A stretch of 64,000 nucleotides of DNA from the NCBI GenBank assembly GCA_023053575.1, contig JAKZAP010000010.1, positions 19,032,628 to 19,096,627 of the forward strand, written 5' to 3'. Made by a program: the position numbers and the translations under genes. The stretch is from Branchinecta lynchi (Eukaryota > Arthropoda > Branchiopoda > Anostraca > Branchinectidae). A model generated the notes under the pieces. It ran no database searches and was not told the DNA's origin. It was given only the letters and a program-made list of their open reading frames with translations. Of this stretch, positions 36,201-45,067 are shown piece after piece (position 1 is the first letter of the stretch; the number at the start of each line of letters is the position of its first letter).

Positions 36201-39200
36201 GGAGGGATTCCTTGTAAATATGACTCGATAAAGGGTAAGTGAAAGTTCTCTCCGAGGAAATAAAATACAAAACTAGAGACCAACCCATTCTTAAAGCGAA
36301 AGATGATGCAGTAGATACAGCTTGAATTTCAGTCTTCTAACACTCAGGACTCCTTCGAAATTCTGCAAGCTTTTTCAAAAGATCATAAACCCGTCCCCGT
36401 AGAGGCGACCACAGTGTCAGCCTGCCCTAATTGAAGGGAATGGTCGGAAAGGACAGACGACCACGTTATACTCATTTGCTCTACAGTTATGGATTGGATT
36501 TGCTGTTTTAGCCTCACCTGGCTGCTTGTTTTTTATGAGGAAAAATAAAGCTGGCATGACCGGCATTTCTGACCAGTGAGTTCCACGGAAGCAGCAAGCG
36601 GAAGCCTGATCCACCCCGAAGAGAGTCAAACACGGCAAACGCCAATTATCCGTGTAGTGCTGTTTCTATGGATACAGATTATATAAGAAGCTAAGAATCT
36701 TGGAAATGGAAATGGATATAATTACTACGGACGTAGGGTGAATCAAGAATATTTTTGCTTCCAGCTACTTGTCCGGCATTGAATAACGTTTAGAATGGAC
36801 CCAGGCTAGTTCCTTCTCCCTATTTCATATCTCGAGTACACTTAGCTTCAGAAACAACTTTTACATTCTACCAGATTTCTGGTTTTGGACGGGTAAGACG
36901 TACCGCATGGACAACTTGTCCTGCAAGAAAATAAAGTTCATGTGTGGATTCAGAATGTCTCCTTACCCCTAAAATGGGCTTGAAAAGTATCTCATTAGCT
37001 TGAAATCACATATTTTGTTAAATCCTCATAATTTTTGACCCCCTAAACATTCATTCAGCCCAATCTGACAGCGACTCATATTTGACAGTGCAAAACAGAT
37101 AACTTCAGCTGAAGGTCCAAAATTTAGCTCTCACAATATTCAGCTTACTTATCCGTTTTGCTCTATCAAATCTACTATCCCCTCCTCCTTCCCCAACCCT
37201 GAAATTAAGGATACACATCCCATCTGCGAACCGCCTTCTGGATCCTGCCCATGCTCAGTGGATCCTGTACCTATTTTGAACGAATTATCTCAATCCCTTC
37301 AAGAGTATCCTACCGGAAGGACGTACAGACAGTCAGACGGACGGATGGACACTTCACAAAATCATAGATATCCGGTCTTTCCGGTCACTCACGTTTTGGG
37401 TTCCCAGAAGCTAAAGCTTGCATAAACGGTATTTCTGACCAATGAACTTCACTACAGAGCTCTGAAAGTCGAAACACGGTTTTCCAGCTATCGTCAAAGT
37501 ACACGCCAATTTTTTGATGTCTGTAAAAAGGTTGGTTTTGTAGACACGAGCCAGTCGAGCCAGTTGAGTTCTCTGGAAGATTTTTATACAAAGTGGGGAT
37601 ACACTATGGATTTTTGGAGTGGGGCGTTTTCTGGGTGAAAGCTTCTGCGCTTTCCCAGACGGATGGTAAATTGTAAATATACATAGAATTCAGAATTGTA
37701 AATAATCACAGATTTGTACATATACACTTTGAACACGCACATTCCATCTTTCGTTATTTTACTTTTATCTGCGTGTCGTTCAGTCCGCATCGTTCTTCTG
37801 GTTTTTAGTGGAGTGTTCCTTGGAACAATCCACTATTGCGAGCGCTGTAGCAGCTTTCAGCTTTCGGTTTCACCATATTCTGTGGAGCTCATAACTCGTG
37901 AATGAGTGCAAGTATCAAGTTCAAACTTGGTAGAATTGTGGTTATTGGGGTTGGGGTCTAGTTGCGCCTTTTGCCCCCCCCCCCCCACCACCAAACCGGT
38001 TCAGGGGCAAATGGGCTCAGATTGCCCAGTGAATAATGTTCATAACTTGACCAGAACTGGACATAGGACGATGAAATATCTTTGACGTGTAGCTCCTAAG
38101 GCTGGGAAATTGCTTTTAAAGTTGCACCTCCCCCACCCACACCGTTCGTGGGCAACTGGGCCCAGATTGCCCAGGAGTAAAGTTCGTTACCCTTGCCAGG
38201 AATCAACAGGTATCAGGTTGAAACTTGGTAGGATTGTGAAAATTGGGGTCTCTTTTTACTTGTTGCGGGTCCCAAACCCCACCCCCACTTGGTTCAGGGG
38301 TAATTGGGGCCAGATTGCCCATTTTTTATTTCACAATAAGTGGAGATAAGGCGATGCAATTCCTTTGTGCTTTAGGATCATAGGGATCGGGGAGAGTTGA
38401 ACCACCCTCACCCTCCCCGCTCATGGGCAAGTGGGCCCAAAATTCCCATGAAAAAAGTTTTCGACCCGTGACTGGAATCAAACTCTAAGCTCGTATACTT
38501 GAGGAAATGTTGATGGGTCACGTCCCCCCCCCTCCCGTTCATGGGCAGCTGGGCCCAGATTTCCCATGAATTAAGTTCGTCTATGACTCTTGTATATTTG
38601 GGGAGATGTATCTGTGGTTGAGGATTTTGGTGTAACATCAACAAATAACACGACGCGACGTACTTTAATCTTTAATGAACAGATGGAAACTGGACTGTTT
38701 TGCCATATGATCGATGATATGCCGTACTTAATGAATTGTGACAAAGAGGGCATTACTCTGCTACGAATTGGTTTATTTCACTTGTTATTACCTTGCTAAT
38801 GAACAAGAGGTTTAAAGGGTGGGATTGGCAGGAAGACCATTCAGTGTTCGTACAAATGCTATTCGTGCAAGATCTTTAACATTTCTTTGGATTTATATTG
38901 GCGGTTTGTTTGCATTTAAAGCTTTTAAAGGGGGGTGATTACAAGGTTATTTCAGTACCTGTTTGGTATTGGGGAAGAGAAATGTCTTATTTCTAAAGTT
39001 GTTTTATATAAATGTGTTACATTTTACTTTTAAATTCCACGTCTGAGCGTTTACTTGTTAGTTACATGTCGTATCATTTTTTGTTGGTTCCGCATGGTTT
39101 TCCTGTTGTTACTTTGGTGGATTTTATGATTTAGTTTTGTTATTTTCGCTGAGGACGGTTTGCCGGAAGTAAAACCGAAATATCCAGTATTGTATTAATC

Positions 39201-41723
39201 CCTTGCACATCATCTTGGAGGGGTAACTAGCTGATCAAGAAAAAACCCGAAAATCTCGTTTTATTGTTTTAGTTGCCCTTACCCATTGTTTACCGGGGAA
39301 ATCTGGGGAAATATCTTTGGAGTCGAGACAGAGCTTGTTCGTATCCATGATTTTTTCCCAAATGAAGTGATCTTCCACTTTATCGCGCGGGAACGGATGC
39401 TTGAACTTGTATAATGAGAGCAGAAACTGTTTCTCCCAACACACAGGATAATATGTTACTGCTTCTGATCATTAGCAAACTTCAAAAATAGCACACCCCT
39501 TCCGACAGAATCTGGTTTGGTTGAGTCTGAAAGCGAGGATCTCAAAAATGGCAATGTGAAGAATGGCGCTAAAACATGGCGCTGCGATGAAAAAATGTCA
39601 TGACTCACATACGCTCGTAGACGCCACCCCCATATTTGTAATAAAAAAGTACCACGGCATAAAACGGAGCAAAATAGAGACCAGAAAAGAAAAATATTTA
39701 CCTGAAAAGCCGGTTTCGAAAATTCGAAAACAAATAAAAATACTTTACTCGAAGACAAGATTGCCTTCAACTCTCAAACTTTGCTCCGAAACTTGCCACT
39801 AGATGGCCGTTGTATCTAGCTCTACAAGTGATAAAAAAAAGGTGACGCTCAAGTCGAGCAATGACAAAAGGTCCATCTTGCCCCCGGGTCCGTCTTACCC
39901 GACTCTCTCCTACCATTTATCCCAAACTCAATATCCAGAACCCCTTCGCTTTGATGAGAAAAATGATAGCTTGCGTAATCGGTCTATCCGACCAGTGAGC
40001 TCCCTGAAAGCAACAAGCGGAAGCCTGATCCGCCTCGAAGAACTGAGTATTGCTAACGCAAAAAATCTATACATTGCCGACACGGTGGAAAATTGTACGA
40101 TAAGATACGGTGGAAAATTAATAATAATAATAATTTATTGCCCATCATAATGCACAAACGTACAAAAAGACGGAGTAATTAAATAAAGAAAAAGAACAAA
40201 GAAAGAATTGAAAAAAGAACGTTACTGTCAACACCAATAATGGAAAGAACGCAAGAAACTTAAAAAGAAAAACGAACATACCTTTTTCAATAGCAGATCA
40301 ACTCACTAGCAGACTCCACTGTAACCTGCCAAACAACAAATAATTTCGAACAAAACTAACAAGGAGTGGTCAGGCAAAACGTGAAAATTCGACTGAAAAT
40401 CTGAACAAGACAGCTCCCATGAAGGTGCCAATTAGGAGAAATCCTACTCGCCTGCAGTTGCAAACTTGCAGGTCATTTGCGGGTAAATGGGCTTACAACA
40501 AGAAAGTTATGGTATTAAACTTTGCTACCATGCTTTAGGGAAACTATCAATTAGGGGTCACAGTTTGTTCGTTCGATACTGTCAAAATCGTGACATTTAA
40601 GCTGCAATTAATAGATCTGTGTACAGATTCGAGTACAGGCTCTACCCCTTTACCGCTTCAGAGCATAGACACTCTACGAGGTTAACGTGTACGGTCTAGT
40701 TACTGTTGTAGACCTGTTTTTTATAATTAATTGTATTTTTTCTACTCGCGAGCTTTGGTGGATATAAATAAATGAATTGAATTGAACAAAAAATTTCAGG
40801 CTCTGCGGTTACCACTTTATAGCATAGACACTCCACTATATACGCCCAACGAGGGGAAATCGAAAACAGAATGACTGTGCTGCAGCGTTTATTTTTTTGG
40901 CTGTCTTGTTTGTTTGTTTTCTCTTTTCTCTCATATCTTCTTACTCCACTAACTTACTTGCTTACTTAGGAAGAGGTGGACAAAAAAGTTAGTGTTATTA
41001 ATGAGTTATTTTTCTTGCAGATTCGAGTGTAAACTCTGCGCTGTTATTAATTCCATCATAATTATTGTTAATTAATTAATTTGTTTCCAGTTTTGGGTGT
41101 AAACTCCGCTCCGGTAATAATTCCACCATTAATTATTTAATTAATTGTTGTTAATTAACTAATTTGTTGCAGATTCGAGTGTAAAATCTGCGCCGTTATT
41201 AATTCCATCATAATTATTCTTAATTAATTAATTTGTTTCCAGTTTTGGGTGTAAACTCTGCGCCGGTAATAATTCCACCATTAATTATTTAATTAATTGT
41301 TGTTAAATAATTAATTTGTTGCAGATTCGAGTTTAAAATCTGCGCCGTTATTAGTTCCATCATAATTATTCTTAATTAATTAATTTGTTTCCAGTTTTGG
41401 GTGTAAACTCTGCGCCGGTAATAATTCCACCATTAATTATTTAATTAATTGTTCTTAAATAATTAATTTGTTGCAGATTCGAGTGTAAACTCTGCGCCGT
41501 TACCGCTCCTACTCAAGCCCAGCTCGATGTTCATCTCCAAGGTCAGAAGCATAGATTCAAAATGGAAAGGAAGGGGAAAATTGAGAAACAGTTAGAGAAT
41601 GAGAAAAATGGCGTTCGTCGGCCCAAGCCTTATGACAGAAGACCTGGTGGCTACGGTGGACCGAAGGTTGACTTTACGCAGAAATGGTGGAGTACACCAG
41701 CACACGTAGAGCATTTCAACTGA
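18108..41723 (+). CDS. zinc-finger gene (U1/JAZ-type C2H2), two exons seen
   Basis: Exons are 18108-18281 and 41477-41723. The first leaves two bases and the last supplies one, so the joined frame reads ...TTVKYI-FECKLCAVTAP. Residues of the last exon show C3, C6, H19 and H25 (C-x2-C-x12-H-x5-H), the spacing of dsRNA- or RNA-linked U1/JAZ fingers. A basic KMERKGKIEKQLENEKN helix and a glycine/proline/aromatic tail ending in TGA follow. The first exon is acidic then glycine-rich (LGGGGSTQS). It needs an upstream exon (incoming phase 2), not found between 9.6 kb and the gap. The 23-kb intron is packed with mobile DNA. Likely a nuclear or RNA-binding protein, by family. Confidence 0.65.
18365..18735. 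mobile_element. inverted-arm element with hammerhead-like core
   Basis: The left arm (minus sense, 18365-18475) and right arm (plus sense, 18640-18735) are inverted copies sharing GATACGTCAGCTACAT, GAGCTGTATTTC and CCTTCTTG signatures. The interior contains ATATTTAAGGAAGGATC, the empty version of the TTAA site filled at 45496. Same family as 32262, 44965, 52420 and 53780. Confidence 0.7.
18650..18681 (+). ncRNA. hammerhead-like ribozyme core
   Basis: Contains CTGAAGA, a stem II of GGACC pairing with GGTCC, then GAAA. It fits the invariant CUGANGA...GAAA core. Helices I and III and the cleavage triplet are not resolved. Confidence 0.35.
19104..19478. mobile_element. TTAA-flanked element with coding remnant
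   Basis: TTAA is followed by AGGACACCTCG at the left and preceded by GTTTCCT at the right, weakly inverted. Size is 375 bp. It belongs with the TTAA/AGGAC family (30230, 45496, 52969). Confidence 0.5.
19126..19436 (+). pseudogene. coding remnant, possible FLYWCH-type finger at end
   Basis: The 103-codon frame contains LVLDGKRGKICIIGLRTN, CKENN and, at the end, GYTYEVKDLGNEKGWKYY before TGA. The region at 42845-43095 (minus) encodes a clearly related sequence in the same frame, GLVLDNKRGKICITGLRTNK. It also ends YAYEVKN...WKYF before a TGA at the same position. In that frame RMNYY follows in both. The G-Y-x-Y ... W pattern recalls a FLYWCH/MULE-type zinc finger; that is a guess. Confidence 0.4.
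19480..20256. other. intron sequence, no feature
   Basis: AT-rich. A 40-bp stretch (CATAGAGGTACCACAAAT) at about 19806 recurs near 20810; both flank the ORF below. Confidence 0.4.
20257..20478 (+). other. possible exon or element ORF, unrecognised
   Basis: 73 codons including FPTGEIDYKKWESVVGMQDA, with a GTAAAG donor-like site after GGCAGTAAAG at about 20386. It has no clear acceptor and no family I recognise. It lies in the intron of the zinc-finger gene on the same strand. Confidence 0.2.
21105..21445 (-). other. two short minus-strand ORFs, possibly a decayed element
   Basis: From about 21436, a proline/arginine-rich frame (FPQLPMSPLGPKRGLGRGRS) runs to a stop at 21236. AAGGAGACTAAG and a new ATG frame of 38 codons (SFASNDEERKTYRKLRHSQQ) follow. 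It is protein-like, but no domain is recognised. Confidence 0.25.
21495..22161 (+). other. long open frame, unrecognised
   Basis: A 210-codon frame (21529-22161) is open but contains a tRNA-like segment on the other strand. It shows no domain, so coding status is doubtful. Confidence 0.2.
21865..21960 (-). repeat. tRNA-like SINE head, degenerate
   Basis: On the minus strand GGTGCTAGGTTCGAGCCTCG resembles the T-arm/B-box of a tRNA promoter, ending near 21867. A matching A-box about 40 bp upstream is not convincing. Confidence 0.25.
22329..22553 (+). other. small ORF, unrecognised
   Basis: From the ATG at 22405 it reads EFEQVDVDSTQPLDRNEQDN, then SLISQQFTPAAWPLVFPGPP and a stop. It is protein-like and may be an exon of an old element. 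No family is recognised. Confidence 0.2.
22700..23280. other. probable retroelement debris
   Basis: A-rich text, then GAATAAACTTTCTGTCTATC at 23243 followed by CTATCTAAC. The form of a polyadenylation signal and a short simple-repeat tail is typical of non-LTR 3' ends. Confidence 0.3.
23281..24304. other. no recognisable feature
   Basis: T-rich intron sequence with simple T/TTTC runs near 23640-23770. Confidence 0.4.
24305..24487 (-). repeat. TTAA-type MITE, partial
   Basis: Reverse-complement match to the inner right part of 30230-30614 (AATAACCTACGGTTTTGGCT, then AGCCTTTTCTTGAGACCCGT). It is cut off where F1 copy C begins. Confidence 0.6.
24488..25045 (-). mobile_element. F1 element, copy C, left part missing
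   Basis: The right end GGATCCCAAAACGT is at 24488, then GATGAAACTTAGTGGGAGGA and three core units. It stops at about 25045 without the F1 left end. Confidence 0.75.
25046..26285. other. no recognisable feature
   Basis: Unique-looking intron sequence with A14 at 25560 and A15 at 25889. Confidence 0.4.
26286..27233 (-). mobile_element. F1 element, full-length copy D
   Basis: Right end GGGATCCCAAAACGTAAGTG at 26290; left end GGGATCCCATCG, then CCTTTGGTCTTG at 27232. About five core units, a GTCCGTCCGTCTG run and GATGAAACTTGGTGTGAGGA lie between. An ATAGATTGATAGATAGATGG run lies at 27090-27110. Confidence 0.85.
27234..27731. other. no supported feature
   Basis: A 92-codon plus-strand ORF is present but has no splice or domain support. 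Confidence 0.3.
27732..28032. mobile_element. MITE, about 300 bp
   Basis: Terminal inverted repeats: TGAGCGCGTTCCACCCT at the left and AGGATGGAACACGCTCA at the right (two mismatches). The right two-thirds is repeated at 29785-30000. Confidence 0.7.
28033..29463. other. no recognised gene
   Basis: AT-rich intron sequence. TAACGTTTATTGTAACAACA near 28985 could be the minus-strand polyadenylation end of an element. Confidence 0.3.
29464..29690 (-). other. possible exon or element ORF, unrecognised
   Basis: The minus frame reads ANTYNAITEQMGMANSGISL, then GCRERRGLTRKDKHLRKTDH and IVEIWDSILQSATRKAQL before a stop. A TTTTTGACACTGTACAG acceptor-like site lies just upstream. It is protein-like, but no family is recalled. 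Confidence 0.25.
29740..30005 (+). repeat. relative of the 27.7-kb MITE
   Basis: Shares GATCTCTGTAACG, ATTGGC, TAAGTAGGGTGGAACACGCT and more with 27830-28032 in the same orientation. The right inverted end is intact and the left end is unclear (AAGGGTGTCCCACAT at 29756 is a candidate). Confidence 0.6.
30230..30614. mobile_element. TTAA-flanked MITE M1
   Basis: TTAA|AGGACC at the left and GGTCCT|TTAA at the right give a CTTAAAGGACC/GGTCCTTTAAG perfect inverted pair. The interior (385 bp with the TTAAs) is shared with 52969-53346. The TTAA duplication is that of piggyBac-type elements. Confidence 0.8.
30799..31790 (+). mobile_element. F1 element, full-length copy E
   Basis: ACAAGACCAAAGGTTTCGCT start, five core units, TTTGATCAAAATGTCTCAAC tail and the terminal GGGATCCCAAAA. 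The plus and minus ORFs here are read-through of repeat units. Confidence 0.85.
31791..32261. other. no recognisable feature
   Basis: A/T-rich intron sequence. Confidence 0.4.
32262..32470. mobile_element. inverted-arm element, degraded copy
   Basis: The left arm GTGACAAACGGATACATCA is mirrored by CTGACGTATCTATTTGTCAC at the right. The ribozyme-like core is damaged in both arms (CTGGAAA; stem II deleted in the other). Confidence 0.65.
32988..33037. repeat. 25-bp tandem duplication
   Basis: GTATTTTTGTAATTGGACGT plus CCGCC occurs twice in a row. A 109-codon minus-strand ORF (33104-33433) next to it is unrecognised and unsupported. Confidence 0.85.
34232..35025. mobile_element. foldback element with inverted 18-bp minisatellite arms
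   Basis: The right arm (34845-35025) has about nine units like TGTGGCGAGTTGTCGGTG. The left arm (34236-34345) has about five units of the reverse complement, such as CACAGTGACAACCTGCCA. About 500 bp of unrelated AT-rich sequence lies between. It resembles foldback transposons whose ends are tandem-repeat arms. Confidence 0.65.
35026..36554. other. no recognisable feature
   Basis: Intron sequence with short ORFs only. Confidence 0.4.
36555..36640 (+). repeat. dispersed 80-bp repeat (three copies)
   Basis: TTTCTGACCAGTGAGTTCCA and CAAGCGGAAGCCTGATCC recur at 37425-37490 (partial) and 39985-40045. The copies differ by point changes. Confidence 0.65.
36755..37409 (+). repeat. F1 element, degraded copy
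   Basis: One to two core units, then the F1 tail (CAATCCCTTCAAGAGTATCC, CAGTCAGACGGACGG, CACTCACGTTTTGGG). The left end is missing. Confidence 0.65.
37905..38585 (+). repeat. tandem repeat, about 290-bp dimeric unit
   Basis: AAACTTGGTAGAATTGTG at 37924 recurs at 38222, and a GGACGATGAAATATCTTTG block at 38067 recurs near 38350. Half-units share GGGCAACTGGGCCCAGATTG. C-rich runs (C14 at 37975) resemble the style of F1/F2. Confidence 0.7.
38586..39802. other. no recognisable feature
   Basis: Intron sequence with no exon or repeat I would defend. Confidence 0.4.
39803..40117 (+). other. ORF overlapping a dispersed repeat
   Basis: A 115-codon frame, serine/lysine-rich at the start, contains the 80-bp repeat (39985-40045) and runs into an AATAAT tail. 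It is probably not a gene. Confidence 0.2.
40118..40295 (-). mobile_element. retroelement 3' end with (AAT)n tail
   Basis: AATAATAATAATAATTTATT at the left is, on the minus strand, an (AAT)n tail after CAATAAA. This is typical of 5'-truncated CR1/RTE-like insertions. Confidence 0.45.
40296..40515 (+). pseudogene. non-LTR fragment, second copy of the 17.3-kb element
   Basis: AACCTGCCAAACAACAAATA, AGGAGTGGTCAGGCAAA, GAACAAGACAGC and AGGAGAAATCCTA match the reverse complement of 17380-17525. It covers only the extreme C-terminus and beyond. Confidence 0.65.
40625..40830 (+). repeat. degenerate relatives of the zinc-finger exon start
   Basis: GTACAGATTCGAGTACAGGC (40622) and TTTCAGGCTCTGCGGTTACC (about 40795), each followed by AGCATAGACACTC, resemble the 41477 exon start. 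They appear to be old duplicates of it. Confidence 0.4.
41021..41476 (+). repeat. 152-bp tandem repeat containing duplicated splice acceptor and exon start
   Basis: Acceptor-like CAG followed by exon-start sequence occurs after 41020, 41090, 41172, 41242, 41324 and 41394, then at the real exon (41477), with alternating spacing 70/82. Type A reads ATTCGAGTGTAAACTCTGCG; type B reads TTTTGGGTGTAAACTCTGCG followed by CCG and GTAATA. All keep the CxxC half of the finger. AT-rich linkers of TTAATTAATTAATTTGTT lie between. Confidence 0.85.
41477..41723 (+). CDS. last exon of the zinc-finger gene
   Basis: The acceptor is TTAATTTGTTGCAG. One base, then 81 codons and TGA at 41721. The finger is at residues 3-25, a KR/E-rich helix at 26-47, RRPGGYGGP at 54-62, and the end is STPAHVEHFN. 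Confidence 0.8.
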
Positions 41724-42249
41724 AGAAGGTAACGAACATTTTTTAGGGCTGTTGATTTGTATAGTTTCTATAGTTAATTTGTAACTTAGGGTTGTTGATT
41801 TGTATAGTTTCCTATGGCTATTGTTTTTTTTCCCGGGCTATTGATTTGTATACATTTCTATGGCTGTTGTTTTGGGGGGGACTATTCATTTTTAGAAATT
41901 CTCATGGCTACCTTACTGTACTTTTCCCCTTCGCGGATCATCTTCAATAACGGTCTTCCTATTTTGATTGCCCGGGTATTCGCCATGCTATGACTCCCTG
42001 CTATATGTGCTCCCCATTGTGGGCCTATGCACAAATTTTCACGTATGCGCCACCGACCGCTTCAGGCAGGCCCAGATCCAAACCCTTCTACCCGATCGGT
42101 GCTACCACCCTACTCACCGGCGTGTCAGCGCCAGCTATAAGGGTTATGTAGGTTAGGTTAGGTTAGGTCTTTTTCAGTCGTTATCAGCACAGTACTAAAA
42201 TCTATCCAACTTAACCTTGCACTATTTATTTGCGCGCTTTGAGCGGTGC
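41724..42249. other. downstream of the zinc-finger gene
   Basis: Probable 3' UTR and flank. GATTTGTATAGTTTC recurs three times at 41752-41855. No clear polyadenylation signal was chosen. Confidence 0.35.
42143..42167 (+). repeat. short TTAGG-type run
   Basis: GTAGGTTAGGTTAGGTTAGG is about three perfect TTAGG units, the arthropod telomere motif, but far too short to be a telomere. Confidence 0.6.
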
Positions 42250-42660
42250 GTTGAGTGTGTCAGATCGTGTTAAAGCGAGGCTTCACCTTCCAGTTTTTTC
42301 GTCCGGATTCCAGACAGCCGTTTTCGTTGAGACGGATTTGGAAGGTGAAGCCAGGCCAAAAACGTCTGGAAGTCCGGGGTGTTGGACACCCCAGATTCCG
42401 GATGTCTGGAAGGTACCATAGAGGCAATCCTTTGAAGAGACAGAACAAATATGCAAATGTAGGAAGGAAAGGGAAAATGATTGGCAGTTGTGCCTGGGAT
42501 GCCAGAGATATTTGAAGTGCAAAGGGGACATCTAGGAAATGTTGAAGAATAGTAAAATTGTATGTCATCATTATCATGAAAATCTGGAAGGGTTGTATTG
42601 ACTATGCGGAAGCCCCAGACGTCTGGTAATCTCGACGGTGAAGCCTGGCTTTTACGTTGC
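42250..42660 (-). mobile_element. MITE, uninterrupted homologue of 3215-3570
   Basis: Has inverted GGCTTCACC/GGTGAAGCC ends, with CTTCACCTTCCAG repeated near the left. The CCTTCCAGATTTTCAT site occurs once (reverse complement at 42580), without the F2 insert. Confidence 0.65.
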
Positions 42661-42844
42661 GTCTTGTGCTATTTACTATTAAGCTGGTACAGCACATTTG
42701 CATATATGGTATTTTTAAGAAGGGACCAAGGTTTAAACGCTCCTCGTAAGGTCAAACTTTGTTTTACTCAGAAACGTCCGGTATGCGGCTTTGATGATGA
42801 CCTAGAGGGAAGCTATGACATGTGTAAGAAGTCTCCCGTCTTAC

Positions 42845-43095
42845 TTAAAGATAGAAAGTACTTGCGATAGTAATTCATTCTTCAGAAGTATTTCCATCTA
42901 TTCTTGTTCCCGACGTTCTTCACTTCATAAGCATATCCTATTTAATCAATGAGCAATACACTGGGTATCACCCTTGCCAATTTTGTTCTCTTTACCTGAC
43001 GTCTCAGGAGCCTGATCATTCTTTTCGAGGAGCTTATTCGTCCGAAGACCGGTTATGCAAATTTTGCCACGTTTGTTATCCAAGACAAGCCCGAT
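42845..43095 (-). pseudogene. second copy of the LVLD-KRGKICI coding remnant
   Basis: Aligned frame to 19200-19436 for about 45 codons, then a stop and a frame change, then YAYEVKN and WKYF before TGA. Several lesions, so non-functional. TTAA lies at its end (42845). Confidence 0.45.
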
Positions 43096-43509
43096 GAAAA
43101 AGTTATCTGAAAATAGTAGTATGAAGTTGTACGATAAAGCAGCATGCAGTACCAGCTGATACTACTACATGCTTCTGTGTCAAGGCTACCTTGTTACTGC
43201 ATTCTACTGCATGCTACTATTAGTAAGACTGGGTGGTACTGTAGCAAATAGGATGCTACTCGGTACAACTGCTTGAGATTGGCCCAGTTTGAGGCACATT
43301 AAATGATAGTATCCTTTGCCATTACATATCAATACATGCAACTCTTTGGTTCATCTATCATGCAACTACGCAGGCTAATTTTCATCGGGAGGGACATGGA
43401 AAGAGGCTAAAACAACCGAAGCCGTGTTTAATTTTCTGTAAGCATAGCTAAGTTGTAAAGTGATCATTTATCTCAGAACATCTGAACATAGTCACTATGT
43501 AGTGCGAAA

Positions 43510-43770
43510 GTAGCCTACTGGCTCCAAACAGAACATTTTTTACACTCGAGTGAGTTCGTCTATCTTAGTAGGCTTACAGTAGGCCTAGATAGGCCTGATG
43601 GTCCGCTTCTTTGGTTATCGTTTTCGCTTGTTAGCTCCAAACAAAACGTTTTTGACACTCGAATGAGTCTGTTCAAAGTTCGTCTAGCTTAGGCCTACAT
43701 TACAATGTTGGGCACCTGGATGGCCCGCTGCTTTGCTTATCGTTTTCGTACGAGTAGCTGCTATGTTCAA
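43510..43770 (+). repeat. tandem duplication, about 125 bp, two units
   Basis: GGCTCCAAACAGAACATTTT (43519) and AGCTCCAAACAAAACGTTTT (43635) start units that both contain a GACACTCGA-like block, GTTCGTCTA, TTAGGCCTA and CTTATCGTTTTCG. Confidence 0.75.
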
Positions 43771-44452
43771 GGTCAGGCTACCTTACCAATGTCTCGCCCT
43801 CCTTTTGTTGTAGGCTAGTTAGTTATAGAGCAGATTGAGCTGGACTGGTTAAAACGTATGCTTTATGAAAGTCTGCTGGGGTATCTAAGTCTTATGGACA
43901 GACAACCCTTGCGTTCGACAAGTAGCTGTCGTCTTGTCAAAAAATAAGGCGACTTCTAGCAAGGCTCTCTTTAAAATGAAATCCAGCAAAATTCCGGAAT
44001 TGGCCCAATTTGGAAGATATTAGGGTCCCTACGACCGGCTTTCCAAAAATAGAAATCCCTCGGAGAAAGCTTCCCCTTCTGTTCCAGAATTTCTGTCACG
44101 TAGCAAAGTTCGTGTGGAGGGGGTATTTCAAGAGACCGATGCTAATCCTTTTTCGCAAATAAGAACGGTTTAAGTCCATCACCCGGTAGGGTTTTCAGGG
44201 AGCCTAGTTGGAAAGACTTCTAGCCTAGTTGGATGTCCTTTCTGGCAGTGGAATTGGGCTTTGTCACCTGATAGCTTTGAAAAAAGGCTTGAGCTTGACA
44301 GAAGTTCGCCGCAACGTTTTTTAATCTCTGTAATTGCGTCGGGGCTCGTTTTCGGTTCTCGAAGCCCTCCTTTTCGTAATTTCTCAGTAAGCAGAAACAA
44401 ATATTCAGACAATGGCTAACGGATAGTGTGTTCCGATGCTTTGGCAGCGATA

Positions 44453-44484
44453 TTTCGGCCCTTCTTGGCAAGGGTCCTCGTCAG
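44453..44484 (-). ncRNA. hammerhead-like ribozyme core
   Basis: Minus strand CTGACGA, stem II GG(A)CCCTT/AAGGGCC with loop GCCAAG, then GAAA. The variable seventh base is C here. Confidence 0.4.
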
Positions 44485-44519
44485 GCTGTTGAAAGCCAGG
44501 GTAAATATTCCTTGAGCCC

Positions 44520-44960
44520 AAGCTGGCTCAGAGATGTGCGAATCCGATCATGAAAGGATTTAAATCCGAATCCAGGGCTAGGTACGAATCCGATTCCAGG
44601 GCTAGGTACGAATCCGAATCCACCATTTCATGCCGAGGATTCGAATCCTTACCAATAATCAAATCATGTACAACGGTTATGGTTTAAAATCAGAGGTGAC
44701 AAAAAGCAATGACATCTAAGGTAATCACATAACGTGATAGATTACTGAGGATGGTTGGTGGTGGAGACCAAAATGTTGGATTGCCTAGAAACACTGTGTA
44801 AAAATTTGGAAACCGGAAACTGGAAGGATGAAGTCTAGGAATTTGAGCGGATTAGTAAGATTGAGGATTTGGAATCCGAGTCCGAATCCGAATCTAGCCT
44901 AACGAGCAGAAGATTCGAATCCGGCCAGAAGGACGAATCGTGGATTCCAATCCGGATTCG
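44520..44960 (+). repeat. GAATCC-rich simple repeats
   Basis: CGAATCCGATTCCAGGGCTA and close variants recur at 44545-44630, and CCGAATCCGAATCT-like runs at 44868-44960. Confidence 0.7.
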
Positions 44961-45035
44961 CCTATCTCTGAGCTACTGCGAATCATATTTGACGGTACAA
45001 AGCGGATACGTCAGCTACATTTTGTTAGAGCTATA

Positions 45036-45067
45036 TTTCGGCCCTTCTTAGCAAGGGTCCTCTTCAG
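45036..45067 (-). ncRNA. hammerhead-like ribozyme core
   Basis: Minus strand CTGAAGA, GG(A)CCCTT/AAGGGCC stem II, GAAA, then TATAGCTCTAACAAAATGTA as elsewhere in the family. Confidence 0.4.

Noticed and set aside
42143..42167. Telomere or telomere-linked insertion
   Set aside because: Only about three TTAGG units, flanked by ordinary sequence on both sides.
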